This document shows, piece by piece, positions 33,691 through 43,259 of a DNA stretch of 64,000 nucleotides. Each line of letters opens with the position of its first letter. Position 1 is the stretch's first letter. Below the pieces are notes generated by a model, which ran no database searches, was not told the DNA's origin, and saw nothing but the letters and a program-made list of their open reading frames with translations. A program made the position numbers and the translations under genes. The DNA comes from Zantedeschia hybrid cultivar (lineage: Eukaryota; Streptophyta; Magnoliopsida; Alismatales; Araceae): positions 43,141,980 through 43,205,979 of the forward strand of contig JARZZO010000004.1 of NCBI GenBank assembly GCA_030544215.1. Reading direction: 5' to 3'.

Positions 33691-34499
33691 AAACCTTTTT
33701 CAATTAGCTAACGTCTAATCCTTGAGCTGCTAGTCAGTGTGCTATCTCTTGCTCATACTGTGGTTTGATGTTGCTCTCTGGTCAACAATTCACATCATTT
33801 GCCACAGGGGCGCCACATTTTATTTTTGTAAAATGGGTTCCGGGGGGGGGGGGGGGTGCAGGCCTTCCATTGCGTAAATAAACTTCTTGTAAATTTATGT
33901 TCAAGTGTACATGTAATGTTCCATCCATGAATGGTTTGAAGTAGCAAAGTGCCGATTTTAAAAGATTTCAAGAATATTCGTACATGGGTGTGGCTTTAAG
34001 GTTTTATTTTGGCAGGTAGGAAAAGTGGAAATGTTCTGAATGAATTTTATTTTCTGCATAAATCTTTATGGTTGATTGATCTAAAAATGGGCTACAAACA
34101 TTCTTTAGGGGTGATCATTTCCATATTCAATTTTTTTTAGACCATTTAAGATGGAGTTGGGATGCAAAATTCTGTTTGTTTTTATTGTTATCAGTCATAA
34201 CTTATTGTTGCCATGTTTTGTTTCATCTTTTGGATTTAGACAGACCTCTGCATGAGGATTGGCTTGAGTTCCTTAATCGTCAATATGTCTTTTAGTTTTT
34301 CTGTGGATCTTCTTTTCACCAGATACAGGCATCTGCCTTGCAGCCTTAGAACCTAGAAGGATCTATGTTGCCGCAATTAATATTCTTATGGCTTAGTGAA
34401 CTTTCCTGATGTTTGTCTTCAAGTGTATGTTCCCTTCTCCTAAGCGACTTATATGCAAACGAATGTGTATAACATTACAAACATTTCTCTTGTGGAAAG
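33691..34499. other. 3' end of KAS I intron 2
   Basis: Mostly T-rich intron sequence with a poly-G run at 33842-33856. The acceptor for exon 3 is at 34498-34499. No other feature was seen. Confidence 0.45.
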
Positions 34500-34673
34500 G
34501 TTTTGGAGAGTTTGGAACATGCAATGAAACGTGATGCACCTATTATTGCGGAATACTTGGGTGGTGCTGTAAATTGTGATGCATACCATATGACCGATCC
34601 TAGAGCTGATGGACTTGGGGTTTCATCATGTATCCAGAGAAGTCTTGAGGATGCTGGAGTGGCAGCTGAGGAG
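34500..34673 (+). CDS. KAS1: 3-oxoacyl-ACP synthase I, plastid: exon 3
   Basis: 58 codons after the acceptor TGTGGAAAG and before the donor GTATTT, phase 0 at both ends. It reads VLESLEHAMKRDAPIIAEYL, then GGAVNCDAYHMTDPRADG and LEDAGVAAEE, matching KAS I directly after exon 2. The usual Met-Glu-Ser-Leu is Leu-Glu-Ser-Leu here, a mild change. The next expected block (YINAHATS with a catalytic His, then the Lys and GGHN blocks) was not found in the remaining 29 kb. Either a very long third intron continues past the window or the gene lost its 3' end. Confidence 0.92.
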
Positions 34674-35540
34674 GTATTTTCCTTTCATATACTTTATTTC
34701 TTGAAAGTAAATATTTTGTTGTTCGCCTCTATTTGTCTCACGTGGATTCCTACTTTGAACGTCCTTTATGCTACACGTAGCAGGATATTAGAAACTGGAT
34801 ACACAGGTAAGTGCTTGTTTAGCCATGTAGGCATACCTATGCATGGCTCTGCACATCAGCAGTTTGAGATTAAGGGGAGATGATATAGTCACAAAGATGT
34901 GACTTAAGAGGGGTGCTTATTGAGTTCCCAATACATATCCAATATAGAGGAGTGGTTATTGAGTTCCCAATACATATCCAATATTTAATAGTCAGGCATT
35001 TCCACTCAAACATTTCTTATCTTGTCTTTGTTTCTGCCCGAGATAGCTCATTTTAGAAATATAGATCATTCCATTGTCATTAAGAAATTTAAAATTCTAT
35101 TGCTTTACATTATAGGCTATACAACTATATCAAAGCAAATAAAAGACACCATATAGATTTAGATGGCATTGCAGGTAAAGAACCTCATGCATCCTTAAAC
35201 ATGTTAGTCCATATCATAAAACAATTAGAAAACATAGCAAGAGAATGAGTGAAGAGGGTGTATTATGCAAAATACGGGCCAGAAATTTCATTACCGAATC
35301 TATAACATGAAAAATGAGGCATTTAATAACTTGTTAATGACTAAAATCATAGACCATTTGATGATAAAGGAAAAACGAATATATTGATCTTCATTAGTAA
35401 TTTAATACGAAGGTGATACTGTTCACTTAAGAAATAAAATGGAAAGCATTTCTTAAAAAACAAATAACATGAAAAGCACTCACTCTTGATGAGCACATTA
35501 AGTAATAGGTACCAGTGAAACTACATAAATAGAGTCAGGA
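34674..35540. other. Sequence after KAS I exon 3, presumably start of intron 3
   Basis: No next KAS I exon is present. A 39-bp tandem repeat (GAGTTCCCAATACATATCC) occurs at 34921-34987. Otherwise AT-rich and unassigned. Confidence 0.45.
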
Positions 35541-35544
35541 GAAG

Positions 35545-36057
35545 GTGCAGAAGGGTATGGACTGTCTCTCTTGTATCCACTGGCCAGCCCTTTTACTCAC
35601 TGGGGAACACCTAGCCAGGAGTAATGAGTTGTTTGCCTTATGCTTTCTTGGATTGCTCAGCAGAATAGGGAAGAAGAGCAACTTCATGTTCAATGTCCTC
35701 TGCAGCAGTCAGGTGCTATCATTTGATGACGGAATGAGGAACATTGCAGGGAATGGTGGTTCAGAACAGCTTCATGGTAGTGTTTGGGCTGCTGCTGTTA
35801 TTAGTGAATGTGGATGCTCCCAGGTTGGATCTGATACCAGGTCTACAGGTCTTAACTATGCTCTAGGCAGATTTCAAGAGTGGGTCAGTGTGTATTCTGA
35901 CATTTGTGTTAGGGCTTCTGCTACTGAGAAAACAAATGAAATGGGGAGAAGATACCTGATTGTCAGCTATGCAAGTGCCAGGGTTTCCTACCTGATGTAT
36001 CAAGAGACTGAACTGCAAATGTTGACCCCTGAGCTGAATGAAGACCGGTTCGATTGA
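35545..36057 (+). pseudogene. Open frame at the 5' side of the LINE, possibly ORF1 end
   Basis: A 170-codon frame, Ser/Val/Glu-rich in its second half, with no recognisable zinc knuckle or RNA-binding motif. It lies about 240 bp upstream of the endonuclease start, the place for the end of LINE ORF1. The assignment rests on position only. Confidence 0.4.
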
Positions 36058-36289
36058 GCAAGTTCTTAAACTGGGGGATTTGGTGGGAATTTCCTTATCT
36101 AGTGAGGATGAGGTGGTGAGGAAGTTTTGATAAAGATTGTAAGAGATGTGGTTCTGCAGTAGAGTGACAACAAAATGGGTAAAAGTGGTAGTATTAAGAG
36201 AGGGAAAGAGAAATGGAATTCGTGCAAACCAATACAAGGCTGGATACCCTAAGAAGAATAGGTTATCTGCAGAAGGAGACGGCCAGAGA

Positions 36290-37075
36290 TCAATGACAAG
36301 CATTCTGTCTTGGAATGTTAGGGGTCTGAAATAGTGACCTGAAAGTCAGGCCTGTTAGATATATGCTGGGAAGTGGGAGGGTAGATGTCATCTGTTTGAA
36401 AGAAACCAACATGATGGCTATGGAGAGGTCCGTTATCAAGATGCTAGCTTCCTTTAGTAAAACTGGTAGGGTACATAAGCCTGCAGAAAGTCAAAGTGGG
36501 GGTATTGCAAATAATTTTGTGAAATAAAGATAAATTTGGGGATCATCTCTTTTGGTTGGGAAATTCTGTTTCTGTTCTTTTCCATGTTGTTCTCAAGAAG
36601 GCTGACTCATTGTTTTTTTTTTTTTTTTAAAAGGAAGGCTGGCTGGTTACTCACCTCTGTTTATGGTCCCGTGACAAGGCAGATAGGGAGGACTTCTTTA
36701 GAACTTTATCAGATTAGTAGAGTCCATTCTAGTAAATGATGCATCTGTGGTGATTTTAATTTTTCTGGAACGCTTGGGAAGGGATGGGAAGAGTTAGATG
36801 GGACTCATCTATAGAAAGGTTTGGGTAGTGGATAAGGGCTTTTGAGTTAATGGAAATTGTGGTTTCAAACAGATGATTCCCCTGTAGCACTCCACAGAAT
36901 AAATGCCTCCATTCCGAGATTGATAGATTTCCTTGTAACAACTGCATGACACCAAAGTAGTCATGAGAAATATATAACTGAGGCATCAGGACTTCCCAAA
37001 ACACTTTCAGAACACACTCCTATTCTTCTTTGTTCAGAGGAATAGATAAGGGGGAGAGAATATTCAGGTTTGGGG
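36290..37075 (+). pseudogene. LINE endonuclease (APE type)
   Basis: The domain begins SILSWNVRGLK at 36301, the standard start of plant L1 ORF2, where Asn is a catalytic residue. It continues through VYGPVTRQIG, a CGDFNFSGTLG-like block and, near the end, LIDFLVTTA and SEHTPILL (the 'SDHTPI' block with Asp changed to Glu). This enzyme nicks target DNA for target-primed reverse transcription. Several stops and a poly-T run at about 36612-36627 break it. Confidence 0.82.
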
Positions 37076-37391
37076 CAAAGGAATGAAGGATCGGGGATTG
37101 GGCGCGGATCAGCCCAATCCAGACCGATCGGATTGGCCGATTCAATCCCGGACCGATTCCCCTTCTTCCTTATTTAATTCTTTAAGATCCCACAAAAAAT
37201 AAAAAAAAATGTATAAGAATTCTAAGAAATGGAAAAATGGTTTTCTTTGTTTGAACCTTCATTTCTTCACTTTCCCTTGCTCTCTAAGTCAATTTTTGCA
37301 CTTTATCTTGTTTCTTTAGTAAGTGGTCTCTTTATAACACCCACACTCTCTATTTTTTTCATTTCTAAAGTTTTCTCTCTTGCTCTCTAAT
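37076..37391. mobile_element. Probable end of a hAT-like element with GATCGG palindromes
   Basis: 37090-37165 reads like the left subterminal region of the hAT transposon at 45520: GGATCGGGGATTGGGCGCGG against CCGGGATAGGGTCCCGGATC, followed in both by A-rich sequence with AAAAAATA words. No matching right end or target duplication was found, so it is a fragment at best. Confidence 0.4.
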
Positions 37392-38067
37392 AATTCATTG
37401 TAATTTTTTTCTTATCTTAGGTACATTAATATTAACCGTTGTCAGCAGAAATAAAATCAATAAGTTTACCATGTTATGCTTTCAAAGAAAATTAAGAAAT
37501 ATACACCATTTTTTTGGCTGAGGATTATTAGGTTCTGGATACAAGTGACAACATGGGTACTTCAATCGTACACATTTTACGCTAAATTGTATTACATATA
37601 TCGTCTACAAAGAACTTGATCATTTTTTTTTGAACGTAACCCCTCTATCTAATAGTAGTAGAGAAATGTCTGAAATCTATACTTCCCCTCGTGCGAATGC
37701 TACATTCTCATAGTACAAGATCATAAATTCTTGGATGAATTGACAATTTTGTTCTATAGGAATGTGGCTCTGATACTAGAGGGAGTATGGATTCCAAACA
37801 TTTATATGTTACTGTGATAAAGAAATGTTACATTCACAAAATAATTCAGGTTCTTTGTGGATGATATTTGAGATATGATTTGGTACGGTTAAGGTATCCT
37901 AATTGTCACTTGTATCTAGAATCGGATAATCTTTAGTTAAAAAAAAGAGTGGTCTATATGTCTTAATTTTTTTCGAAAGCACAATATGATAAACTTATTG
38001 ATTTTATTTACTGTTAAGAGCTGTTAATACTAATATATCTAAGAGAAGAAAAAAATTACAATGATTT
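37392..38067. mobile_element. Fold-back element with about 180-bp inverted arms (676 bp)
   Basis: The left arm 37392-37572 pairs with the reverse complement of 37881-38067. Shared words are CATTGTAATTTTTTTCTT, AATAAAATCAATAAGTTTA, GGATACAAGTGACAA-like and AATCGTAC. The arms match at roughly 75%, leaving a loop of about 300 bp. It is non-coding. Long arms without a known terminal motif suggest a Mutator-type or fold-back MITE; no clear target duplication was found. Confidence 0.75.
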
Positions 38068-38089
38068 CAGCCTTGGTTGCATCTTCCCA

Positions 38090-38284
38090 AGAAACTGAGG
38101 TGGTGGAAGCTGCCACAGGAATGGAAGAATTATTTTGGTGAAAGGGCTGTAAGGAGACAGAAACTTATCCAGCAAATTGATGCATTAGAAGTTATATAGG
38201 AGCAGAATGAACTTACTGACGAGGAAAGGGGAAAAAAGTGGAAATAAAAGATGAGTATAATAAGTGGTTGCTGAGAAATGAGAT
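38090..38284 (+). pseudogene. LINE ORF2 spacer between endonuclease and RT
   Basis: Reads PWLHLPKKLRWWKLPQEWKN, then IDALEV and NELTDEERGKK, the usual coiled spacer of plant L1 ORF2. The frame carries on across the Harbinger-like insert into AKEAWLKEGDKNAAYFHAVA-type sequence at 40028. Confidence 0.75.
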
Positions 38285-39139
38285 TAAGGGCTTGTTTGTT
38301 TCAATGTAAAACCCTGTAACCACTAACCCACCAGTTTCAAAATTACTAGTTTTAAAATCAGTGAGTTTTCATGGTTTTAAAATTAGAGTGTTTGTTTTGT
38401 TGTTTGTAAAACAAAACAAGAAGGTGCTGAAATCCTCTGGTTTTGGTTTACATCGGTCCTTCTGTGCAAACCAAAACAAGGAAATGGGCTACCAAATGGA
38501 TAGGCAAAGGTAGAGGTGTCAATTGGATCATAAGATCCGAAAACCTGACCTGGGTCCAAAGCCTTGAGATGGATTCGGATCTAAGCCTGATCCGGAAAAA
38601 TAATTTCGGGTTGTATTTGGATCAATATTTTGGGTTTCTTTCCGTATCAAATCGGGTTGGCCAAGATCCGAATCTGGTTCACTGGACAGAATAGAGGTGA
38701 GCAGCTCGTCGGAGCTTGGCAGGGAGGGCCTCTCCACCGGGCCATCATCCACTCCAGGACACCCATGGGGGCTCCAAACTTGACGGCATCCGCAGAGGGT
38801 CACTCGGACATGGAAGATGCTAATCTCAAACCACTGTCTTCACCTCCTCCTCGTCGGGGATTGCGGCTGGGCAGTGGCAGCAATGAGCATCCTCCTCCTC
38901 ATCAGGGATGATGGCTCTGCGGCGGCAGCAACAAGCAGCATCCTCATTGAGAATCATGGCTGTGCGGTGGCAGCAGTGAGCATCCTTGTCGAGGGAGCGG
39001 CAACAAGTGGCGTCCTCCTCATGGATTGTGGTTGTGTGGCGGCAACAACGATCATCTTTCTCGTTGGGGATGGTGGCTATGTGGCAGTGACAACAAGTGC
39101 CCTCCTCCTCGCGATGACAGGCTGGTCTGGGCCGTCCAG

Positions 39140-39450
39140 CTGGCGCATTGGTCAATCGGCCAATCCTGATCTAGATTGGCTGGTTCGGATCGGGATCGGC
39201 TGGTCCCGATCCTGGCCAATTCTGGCCGATCTGGATCGGGATCGGTAGGTCCCGATCTGGCCAGCCAATCTGTGCCGGAATTCCTTGGCGGGGCGTGGAG
39301 CAAGGAATTCTGGGTTGGTCGGGTCCCCGAATAGGGACCCGTCGATCCCGATCCGAATCGGGATCGGATCGGCCGAAATCGACCGAATCGGGATTTGCCG
39401 ATCTCAATCCAAATCGGCCGATCTGGATCGGAATCGGTCAATTCTGCATT
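39140..39450. repeat. Dense GATCGG/CCGATC palindrome block
   Basis: More than a dozen GGATCGG, CCGATC and GGCCGAT words alternate on both strands, including GGATCGGGATCGG. It resembles the subterminal DNA of the 45520-49590 hAT transposon and may be the remnant of a deletion derivative. Confidence 0.6.
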
Positions 39451-39502
39451 CCATGGCGTGGAGGGGGAGGATGGTGGTGGTGGGCTAGGTTAGGGTGGGG
39501 GG

Positions 39503-39617
39503 CATGGATGGCAGTACCGGCCGATACCGATATCCGATACATGTAAAGGGTATCGGCCGATACTGGGCCAGTACCGGCTGGTACGTACCGGTACCGGTAC
39601 CAGTACTGCCATCCCTG
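39503..39617. mobile_element. hAT-type MITE (115 bp), palindromic GATACCGG family, copy 2
   Basis: Begins CATGGATGGCAGTACC and ends GTACTGCCATCCCTG, with the exact 8-bp direct repeat GTGGGGGG on both sides (39495-39502 and 39618-39625). It has the same interior palindromes as the copies at 27725 and 42202. Confidence 0.85.
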
Positions 39618-40027
39618 GTGGGGGGTGGGGATGGTGGTGGGGCGGCACATGGCATGGCTAGGTTAGGAGGGTTGGGGGGTTTTGGGATGTGCCGCGGCAC
39701 TGGTAGTCTGGTAGATTAGGGCTGCGTTTATGAGGGGAGGAGGGCAGAGGGAGGAGATTTCCGATCAGGTTAAGATCCAATTTGATTCAAATCCGATCCA
39801 TTTTTTATTGAAGTTGGGTATATGGATTTGGATTGGGTTAGAAGCTTCTTGGATTGGATTCAGATCTAACAAGATCTTGCCTGAACCCGACCCATTTACT
39901 CCCCTGGACAAAAGCCCAGACAGGATTTTGTTTTACACTATTTTACATCAAACCAAACATCAGAAAATACTTTAAAAATGAAACATTTGTTTTTGGATTA
40001 CACTGTTTTACATCAAAACAAACATAA

Positions 40028-41800
40028 GTTGAAACAGAGAGCCAAGGAGGCTTGGCTGAAAGAAGGGGATAAAAATGCTGCATATTTTCATGCTGTTGCA
40101 AGCTCTGGGAGGGGGACTTAAAATTCTTGGGCTGCAAATTCAGGTTGTCAATTTTTTCAGCAGATTTTTGTAGAAACAGAGTTCTGGAGGCCTCAGGTTA
40201 AAGATGTTTTTTTGCCACAGATATCACAGGAACATAATGACTTGTTGGCTTCTCCTTTTTCAGCATCCAAAATTAAAGATACAGTTTTTAGCATGGAGGG
40301 GTCTAAATCTCCAGGGCCTGATGTATTTCCTACTGCCTTCTACCAGATAATTTGAGATGTTATAAAAAAAGATCTCATATAGGTTGTGAAGGAATTTGAA
40401 AAGAGACCACTCTCTATCAAAAATTTCAATTCCACCCTATTGGTGTTGATACATTAGTTTACTCAAGGACTGTTGTAAATTTATTGCAAAAACTCCTGAG
40501 TTTAAGGTTGGAGAAAATTATTGATTGGCCAATGGACAAGTTTCAAACTGGTTTATGGAAAGGCCAATCTATTATTGATAACTTTTTAGCAGCTCAACGG
40601 TGTCTACATTATCAAAAAATGACAAGAAAGGAACATGTTATATTGAAATTAAATTTTGAAAAGGCCTATGACAATATCAGTTAGGACTGCATCGGGAGAA
40701 CTCTCCATGTGATGGGATTCAACAGAAGATGCATTAGTTGGGTGATGGGATACATCACCTACAGGTGGGTTTTCTGTTATGCTCAAGGGAAACTGTGTGG
40801 TTTTTTCAATGGCAGTTTTGGGATTTATCTTCCATCTCACCCTATTTATTCATTCTTGTGAACCAGTTTTTTTTAGCAAGAGCTGGTGTAAGGCTGTAGA
40901 AGAAAGGATTATCAGCGGTGTCACTTTGGTCAGAAATGAGTTAAGAGTTTTGCATTTTCAATCTGCAGATGAAAATTTACTGTTCACTGGAAGGGACCAT
41001 GAGAAGCTTACTAATATCAAGAATCTGCTAGTGCTTCTGGAAGCAGTCACTAGACTCAAAGTTAATTATGCCAAATCTGAATTATTCACATTGAAGCAAA
41101 AAGTGAAGGAAGAAGCAGATTGCGTTGGTTGCAAACCTTCCTTATTCCCTATTAACTTTCTGTGCTTATCTTTCGGATGGCCCTACTAGGAAAAGAGATT
41201 GGGACCAGATTGTACAAAAAATTGACAAGGGATTAGATGGGTGGAAACCCAAACTACGTACAGCTGGTGGTAAGTGAATTTTGTATAAGACTGTATTGTC
41301 TAATCTGCCAATCTGTTATGTACCAGTCATTCAGATACCTAAAGCTGTGGACAGAAGAATTGAAGCCATCAGGAGATTTTTTCTTATGGAAGGGAGCAAA
41401 CCAACAGCTGAAAAGCTTGCACGTTGTCTAGTAGGGTAAAATATGCAGGTCCAAGGGAGGAGGGTTTTGGTCAGCATTGCAAATTGGAACAAATTTCTCA
41501 TACTAGATGGTCTATGAAACCCACGTCCGCTAGCAATATTTCCAAAGTTGGGGAAGTATCTGCCAAGACAGACCTTGGGAAGTTTTATCGAATATAAGAT
41601 TGGTGATGGGAAGTTAGATTTTGGGAAGATCAATTGTTTAAATCAGACTCTTTATTTTAAATTAAGGTCTCTTTATGTGCTGTTTCTTGGGAAAAGGTTA
41701 TTCGATGCTTCTTCGAAGGATACAATAATAACAGACATTGGAATTTTTTTCTTAGAAGGTACCTAACTAATTCAGAAATTGAACAGTATTTTTGTTTATG
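40028..41800 (+). pseudogene. LINE reverse transcriptase domain
   Basis: Ordered blocks: AWLKEGDKNAAYFHAV-like at 40050-40100, SKSPGPDVFPTAFYQ at 40300-40345, DKFQTGLWKGQSIIDNFLAA at 40528-40590, LNFEKAYDNIS at 40650-40683, then SADENLLFTGRD at about 40965-41000, where the catalytic Tyr/Phe-Ala-Asp-Asp is changed to Ser-Ala-Asp-Glu. Then follow KVNYAKSEL, GWKPKL and RRFFLWKG-like blocks to 41430. Loss of an active-site Asp, stops and shifts show it is long dead. Confidence 0.85.
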
Positions 41801-41899
41801 TGACATTTTGGATAAGTTTAATCTAGAAGAAGGGAGTGAAGACATTAGACTTTGGAGATGGGAGGCAAATGGAGAATTCTCGGTTTAAGTCCTTTGTGA

Positions 41900-42117
41900 A
41901 GATTTTTAGTGACGGGCTGCAGAGTTGAGTCGAGGGACATGGTTTGAAAGGGTTCCAAAGAAAGTGAGAATGTGCATGTGGAGGTTAGCTTTGAACAGAC
42001 TGCTGACCTGTGACAGATTGTATTTTATCCATAGCCCTCATTCCTACTTTGTACCTATTATGCGGAGGATTGAAGAATCCATTGATCACCTTTTTATTAG
42101 ACATGGAATTGTGGAGG
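41900..42117 (+). pseudogene. LINE zinc-binding RT-associated domain (zf-RVT)
   Basis: The open stretch 41925-42125 reads WFERVPKKVRMCMWRLALNR, LLTCDRL and RRIEESIDHLFIRH, the zf-RVT region of plant L1 ORF2. The expected 'C..C.....E...HLF..C' pattern has lost its cysteines. A SINE is inserted just after it. Confidence 0.8.
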
Positions 42118-42141
42118 TTTTATGATTGATCATTTTCAAGC

Positions 42142-42446
42142 CCTCCCTGCTTTGCAGGGTAAGGCTGCATCCAATCGACCCTTCCCCCAGCCCTGTAGTG
42201 ACATGGTTGGCAGTATCGGCCGATACTGATACATATCGGCCGATACGTATTATTATTGGTGGGTACCGATACGACACTGAGGGATATCCCGATACCAGTC
42301 ATTTGTATTAAAAAAGGAATAAAAATACTTTTCTTGGCCAGTACTGGGCCAAAATAGACCAGTACTAGGCTGATACGCCCGAGACCAATACCAGTACTGC
42401 CATCCTTGCGTAGTGGTGGGAGCCTTCTGCACTGGGTATGCCCTTT
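42142..42446 (+). mobile_element. SINE (Au-SINE-like 3' region) inserted in the LINE
   Basis: The ends are flanked by a 23-bp direct repeat starting TTTATGATTGATCATT (42118-42140/41 and 42447-42469), the long duplication left by LINE machinery. The body has GCAGGGTAAGGCTGCATCCAAT at the start, and GGGAGCCTTCTGCACTGGGT then GCCCTTTTT at the end. These match my recollection of plant Au-type SINEs, which end GCACCGGG..GCCCTTTTT. The tRNA-like 5' part is missing. A 207-bp MITE sits inside it. Confidence 0.82.
42202..42408. mobile_element. hAT-type MITE (207 bp), palindromic GATACCGG family, copy 3, inside the SINE
   Basis: Begins CATGGTTGGCAGTATC and ends GTACTGCCATCCTTG. The flanking 8-mers TGTAGTGA and CGTAGTGG (42194-42201 and 42409-42416) agree at 6 of 8. 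The interior has TATCGGCCGATAC palindromes and an unrelated A/T-rich centre. Because it splits the SINE it is the younger of the two. Confidence 0.8.
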
Positions 42447-42689
42447 TTTATGATTGATCATTTTCAAGCGTGCTTTGGGGGTTTGGTGGAAACCTCTGGG
42501 CATGAATGATCTTTTGATGGGGTGGAAAGATGCAAAGTCATCGGGGTTGAAAGCAAACTGTGAAATATGTTCCTAGCTCTTGTCCTCTGGGTGATTGGGA
42601 CTGAAATAAATAATTAGTTCTTCTGTGATAACTGGCACAGTCTTTGATTCCTTGAAAAGAGCTGTACAGCTTATGAGTACTGGTTTGTT

Positions 42690-42959
42690 TAATCTGCGAT
42701 CAGCTTGCTTTCGCAGTACCCTACCCCCAGGGGAAGTCGAATCCCCGCTGCCTCCTTGAAAGAGAGATGTCCTGAACCGCTAGACGATAGGGGCATACCC
42801 GCCCGACCACCACCATACTATGATCATAGTATGATCAGTTTTTCGGAATTGTCAATACAATATATAATAAATATCGGAATTGTCAATACAATGTCAATAC
42901 AATATATAATAAATATCGGAATTGTCAATACAATGTCAATACAATATATAATAAATATA
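42690..42959. other. Nuclear insert of plastid DNA (trnE region)
   Basis: Contains trnE-UUC and, on both sides, plastid-like spacer: GATCAGCTTGCTTTCGCAGTAC on the trnY side, and CATACTATGATCATAGTATG then GGAATTGTCAATACAATATA repeats on the trnT side. The spacer repeat ATCGGAATTGTCAATACAAT occurs as a short tandem array (42840-42959). It lies in the 3' region of the LINE. Confidence 0.85.
42722..42794 (-). tRNA. trnE-UUC: tRNA-Glu (UUC), plastid-derived copy in nuclear DNA
   Basis: 73 nt on the minus strand, from GCCCCTATCGTCTAG to CTGGGGGTA, without encoded CCA. The anticodon loop CTTTCAA has anticodon TTC. The T-arm GCGGGGATTCGACTTCCCCT is intact. The D-arm reads TCTAGCGGTTCAGGA, where the plastid form I recall usually has TAGTGG. 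In the plastid it serves translation and tetrapyrrole synthesis; here it is a passive nuclear copy, not expected to be expressed. Confidence 0.9.
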
Positions 42960-43174
42960 AGTGGTTGCAGCTAGTTTGACCATTTGGATGCATTCAATTC
43001 TAGCTAGCAGAATCTGGGAATTGAGAAATTTTCTTGCTGAATTTGTCTCTGATCACTTGGTTTTGTTCTCTTTAGTCTCTTTGGTTTTTGTAATCTTGGA
43101 TAGGAATGTTTTTCTGTTTTGCTATTCTGATACCTCACTTTATGTCTTTTCCAATGAATTGAGACGTTGCCCAC

Positions 43175-43177
<3 letters not shown>

Positions 43178-43258
<81 letters not shown>
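43178..43258. repeat. (AT)n microsatellite at the LINE 3' end
   Basis: About 40 uninterrupted AT units (81 bp). It directly follows the 3' region of the LINE, in the place of a poly(A) tail, and may have grown from one. Open frames through it (43004-43372 minus, 42961-43263 plus) are artefacts. Confidence 0.9.

Positions 43259-43259
<1 letters not shown>

Larger units (their letters stand above)
38511..39906. mobile_element. hAT-like element nested in the Harbinger-like element (1396 bp)
   Basis: Ends are TAGAGGTGTCAATTGG and, read inward from the right, CAGGGGAGTAAATGGG. The flanking 8-mers are GGCAAAGG (38503-38510) and GACAAAAG (39907-39914), 6 of 8 identical. Subterminal regions carry GATCCGAAAACC-like and AACCCGACCC words. 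The middle is GCA/ATC-repeat-rich (38810-39110), with GATCGG-type palindromes (39140-39450) and a MITE. There is no transposase. The boundaries are good but the 8-bp duplication is imperfect. Confidence 0.65.
38288..40024. mobile_element. PIF/Harbinger-like non-autonomous element (1737 bp, including a nested hAT-like element)
   Basis: The left end GGGCTTGTTTGTTTCAATGT and the right end, read inward (TGTTTGTTTTGATGTAAAAC), share about 18 of 20 bases from TGTTTGTTT on. TAA is duplicated on both sides (38285-38287 and 40025-40027). A TAA/TTA 3-bp duplication with a GGGCNTGTTTG terminus is the pattern of PIF/Harbinger (Tourist) elements. Leaving it out restores the LINE frame around it. Confidence 0.8.
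35541..43258 (+). mobile_element. L1-type LINE, decayed and split by at least four later insertions
   Basis: Pieces in 5' to 3' order: an ORF1-like tail (35545-36057), endonuclease (36290-37075), the spacer before RT (38090-38284), RT (40028-41800), the zinc-binding domain (41900-42117), the 3' region (42470-42690 and 42960-43177) and an (AT)n tail. Interruptions are a fold-back element, a Harbinger-like element, a SINE and plastid DNA. The coding sequence across several of the junctions joins in frame once the insert is ignored, which supports one original element. The 5' end is not defined. Confidence 0.82.

Noticed and set aside
35545..36057. Next KAS I exon after 34673
   Set aside because: The translation has none of the NYINAHATS, NATKSMIGH or GFGGHN motifs. 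It lies next to a LINE endonuclease and fits that element better.
37640..37900. GTGGCTCTGATACTAGAGGGAG as a copia primer-binding site
   Set aside because: GCTCTGATAC recurs by chance inside the fold-back loop. No LTR end (CCCAACA or similar) lies beside it and the match to the tRNA breaks off.
38817..39248. 143-codon open frame within the hAT-like element
   Set aside because: Built on GCA/ATC trinucleotide-like repeats with an equally open antisense frame. No domain.
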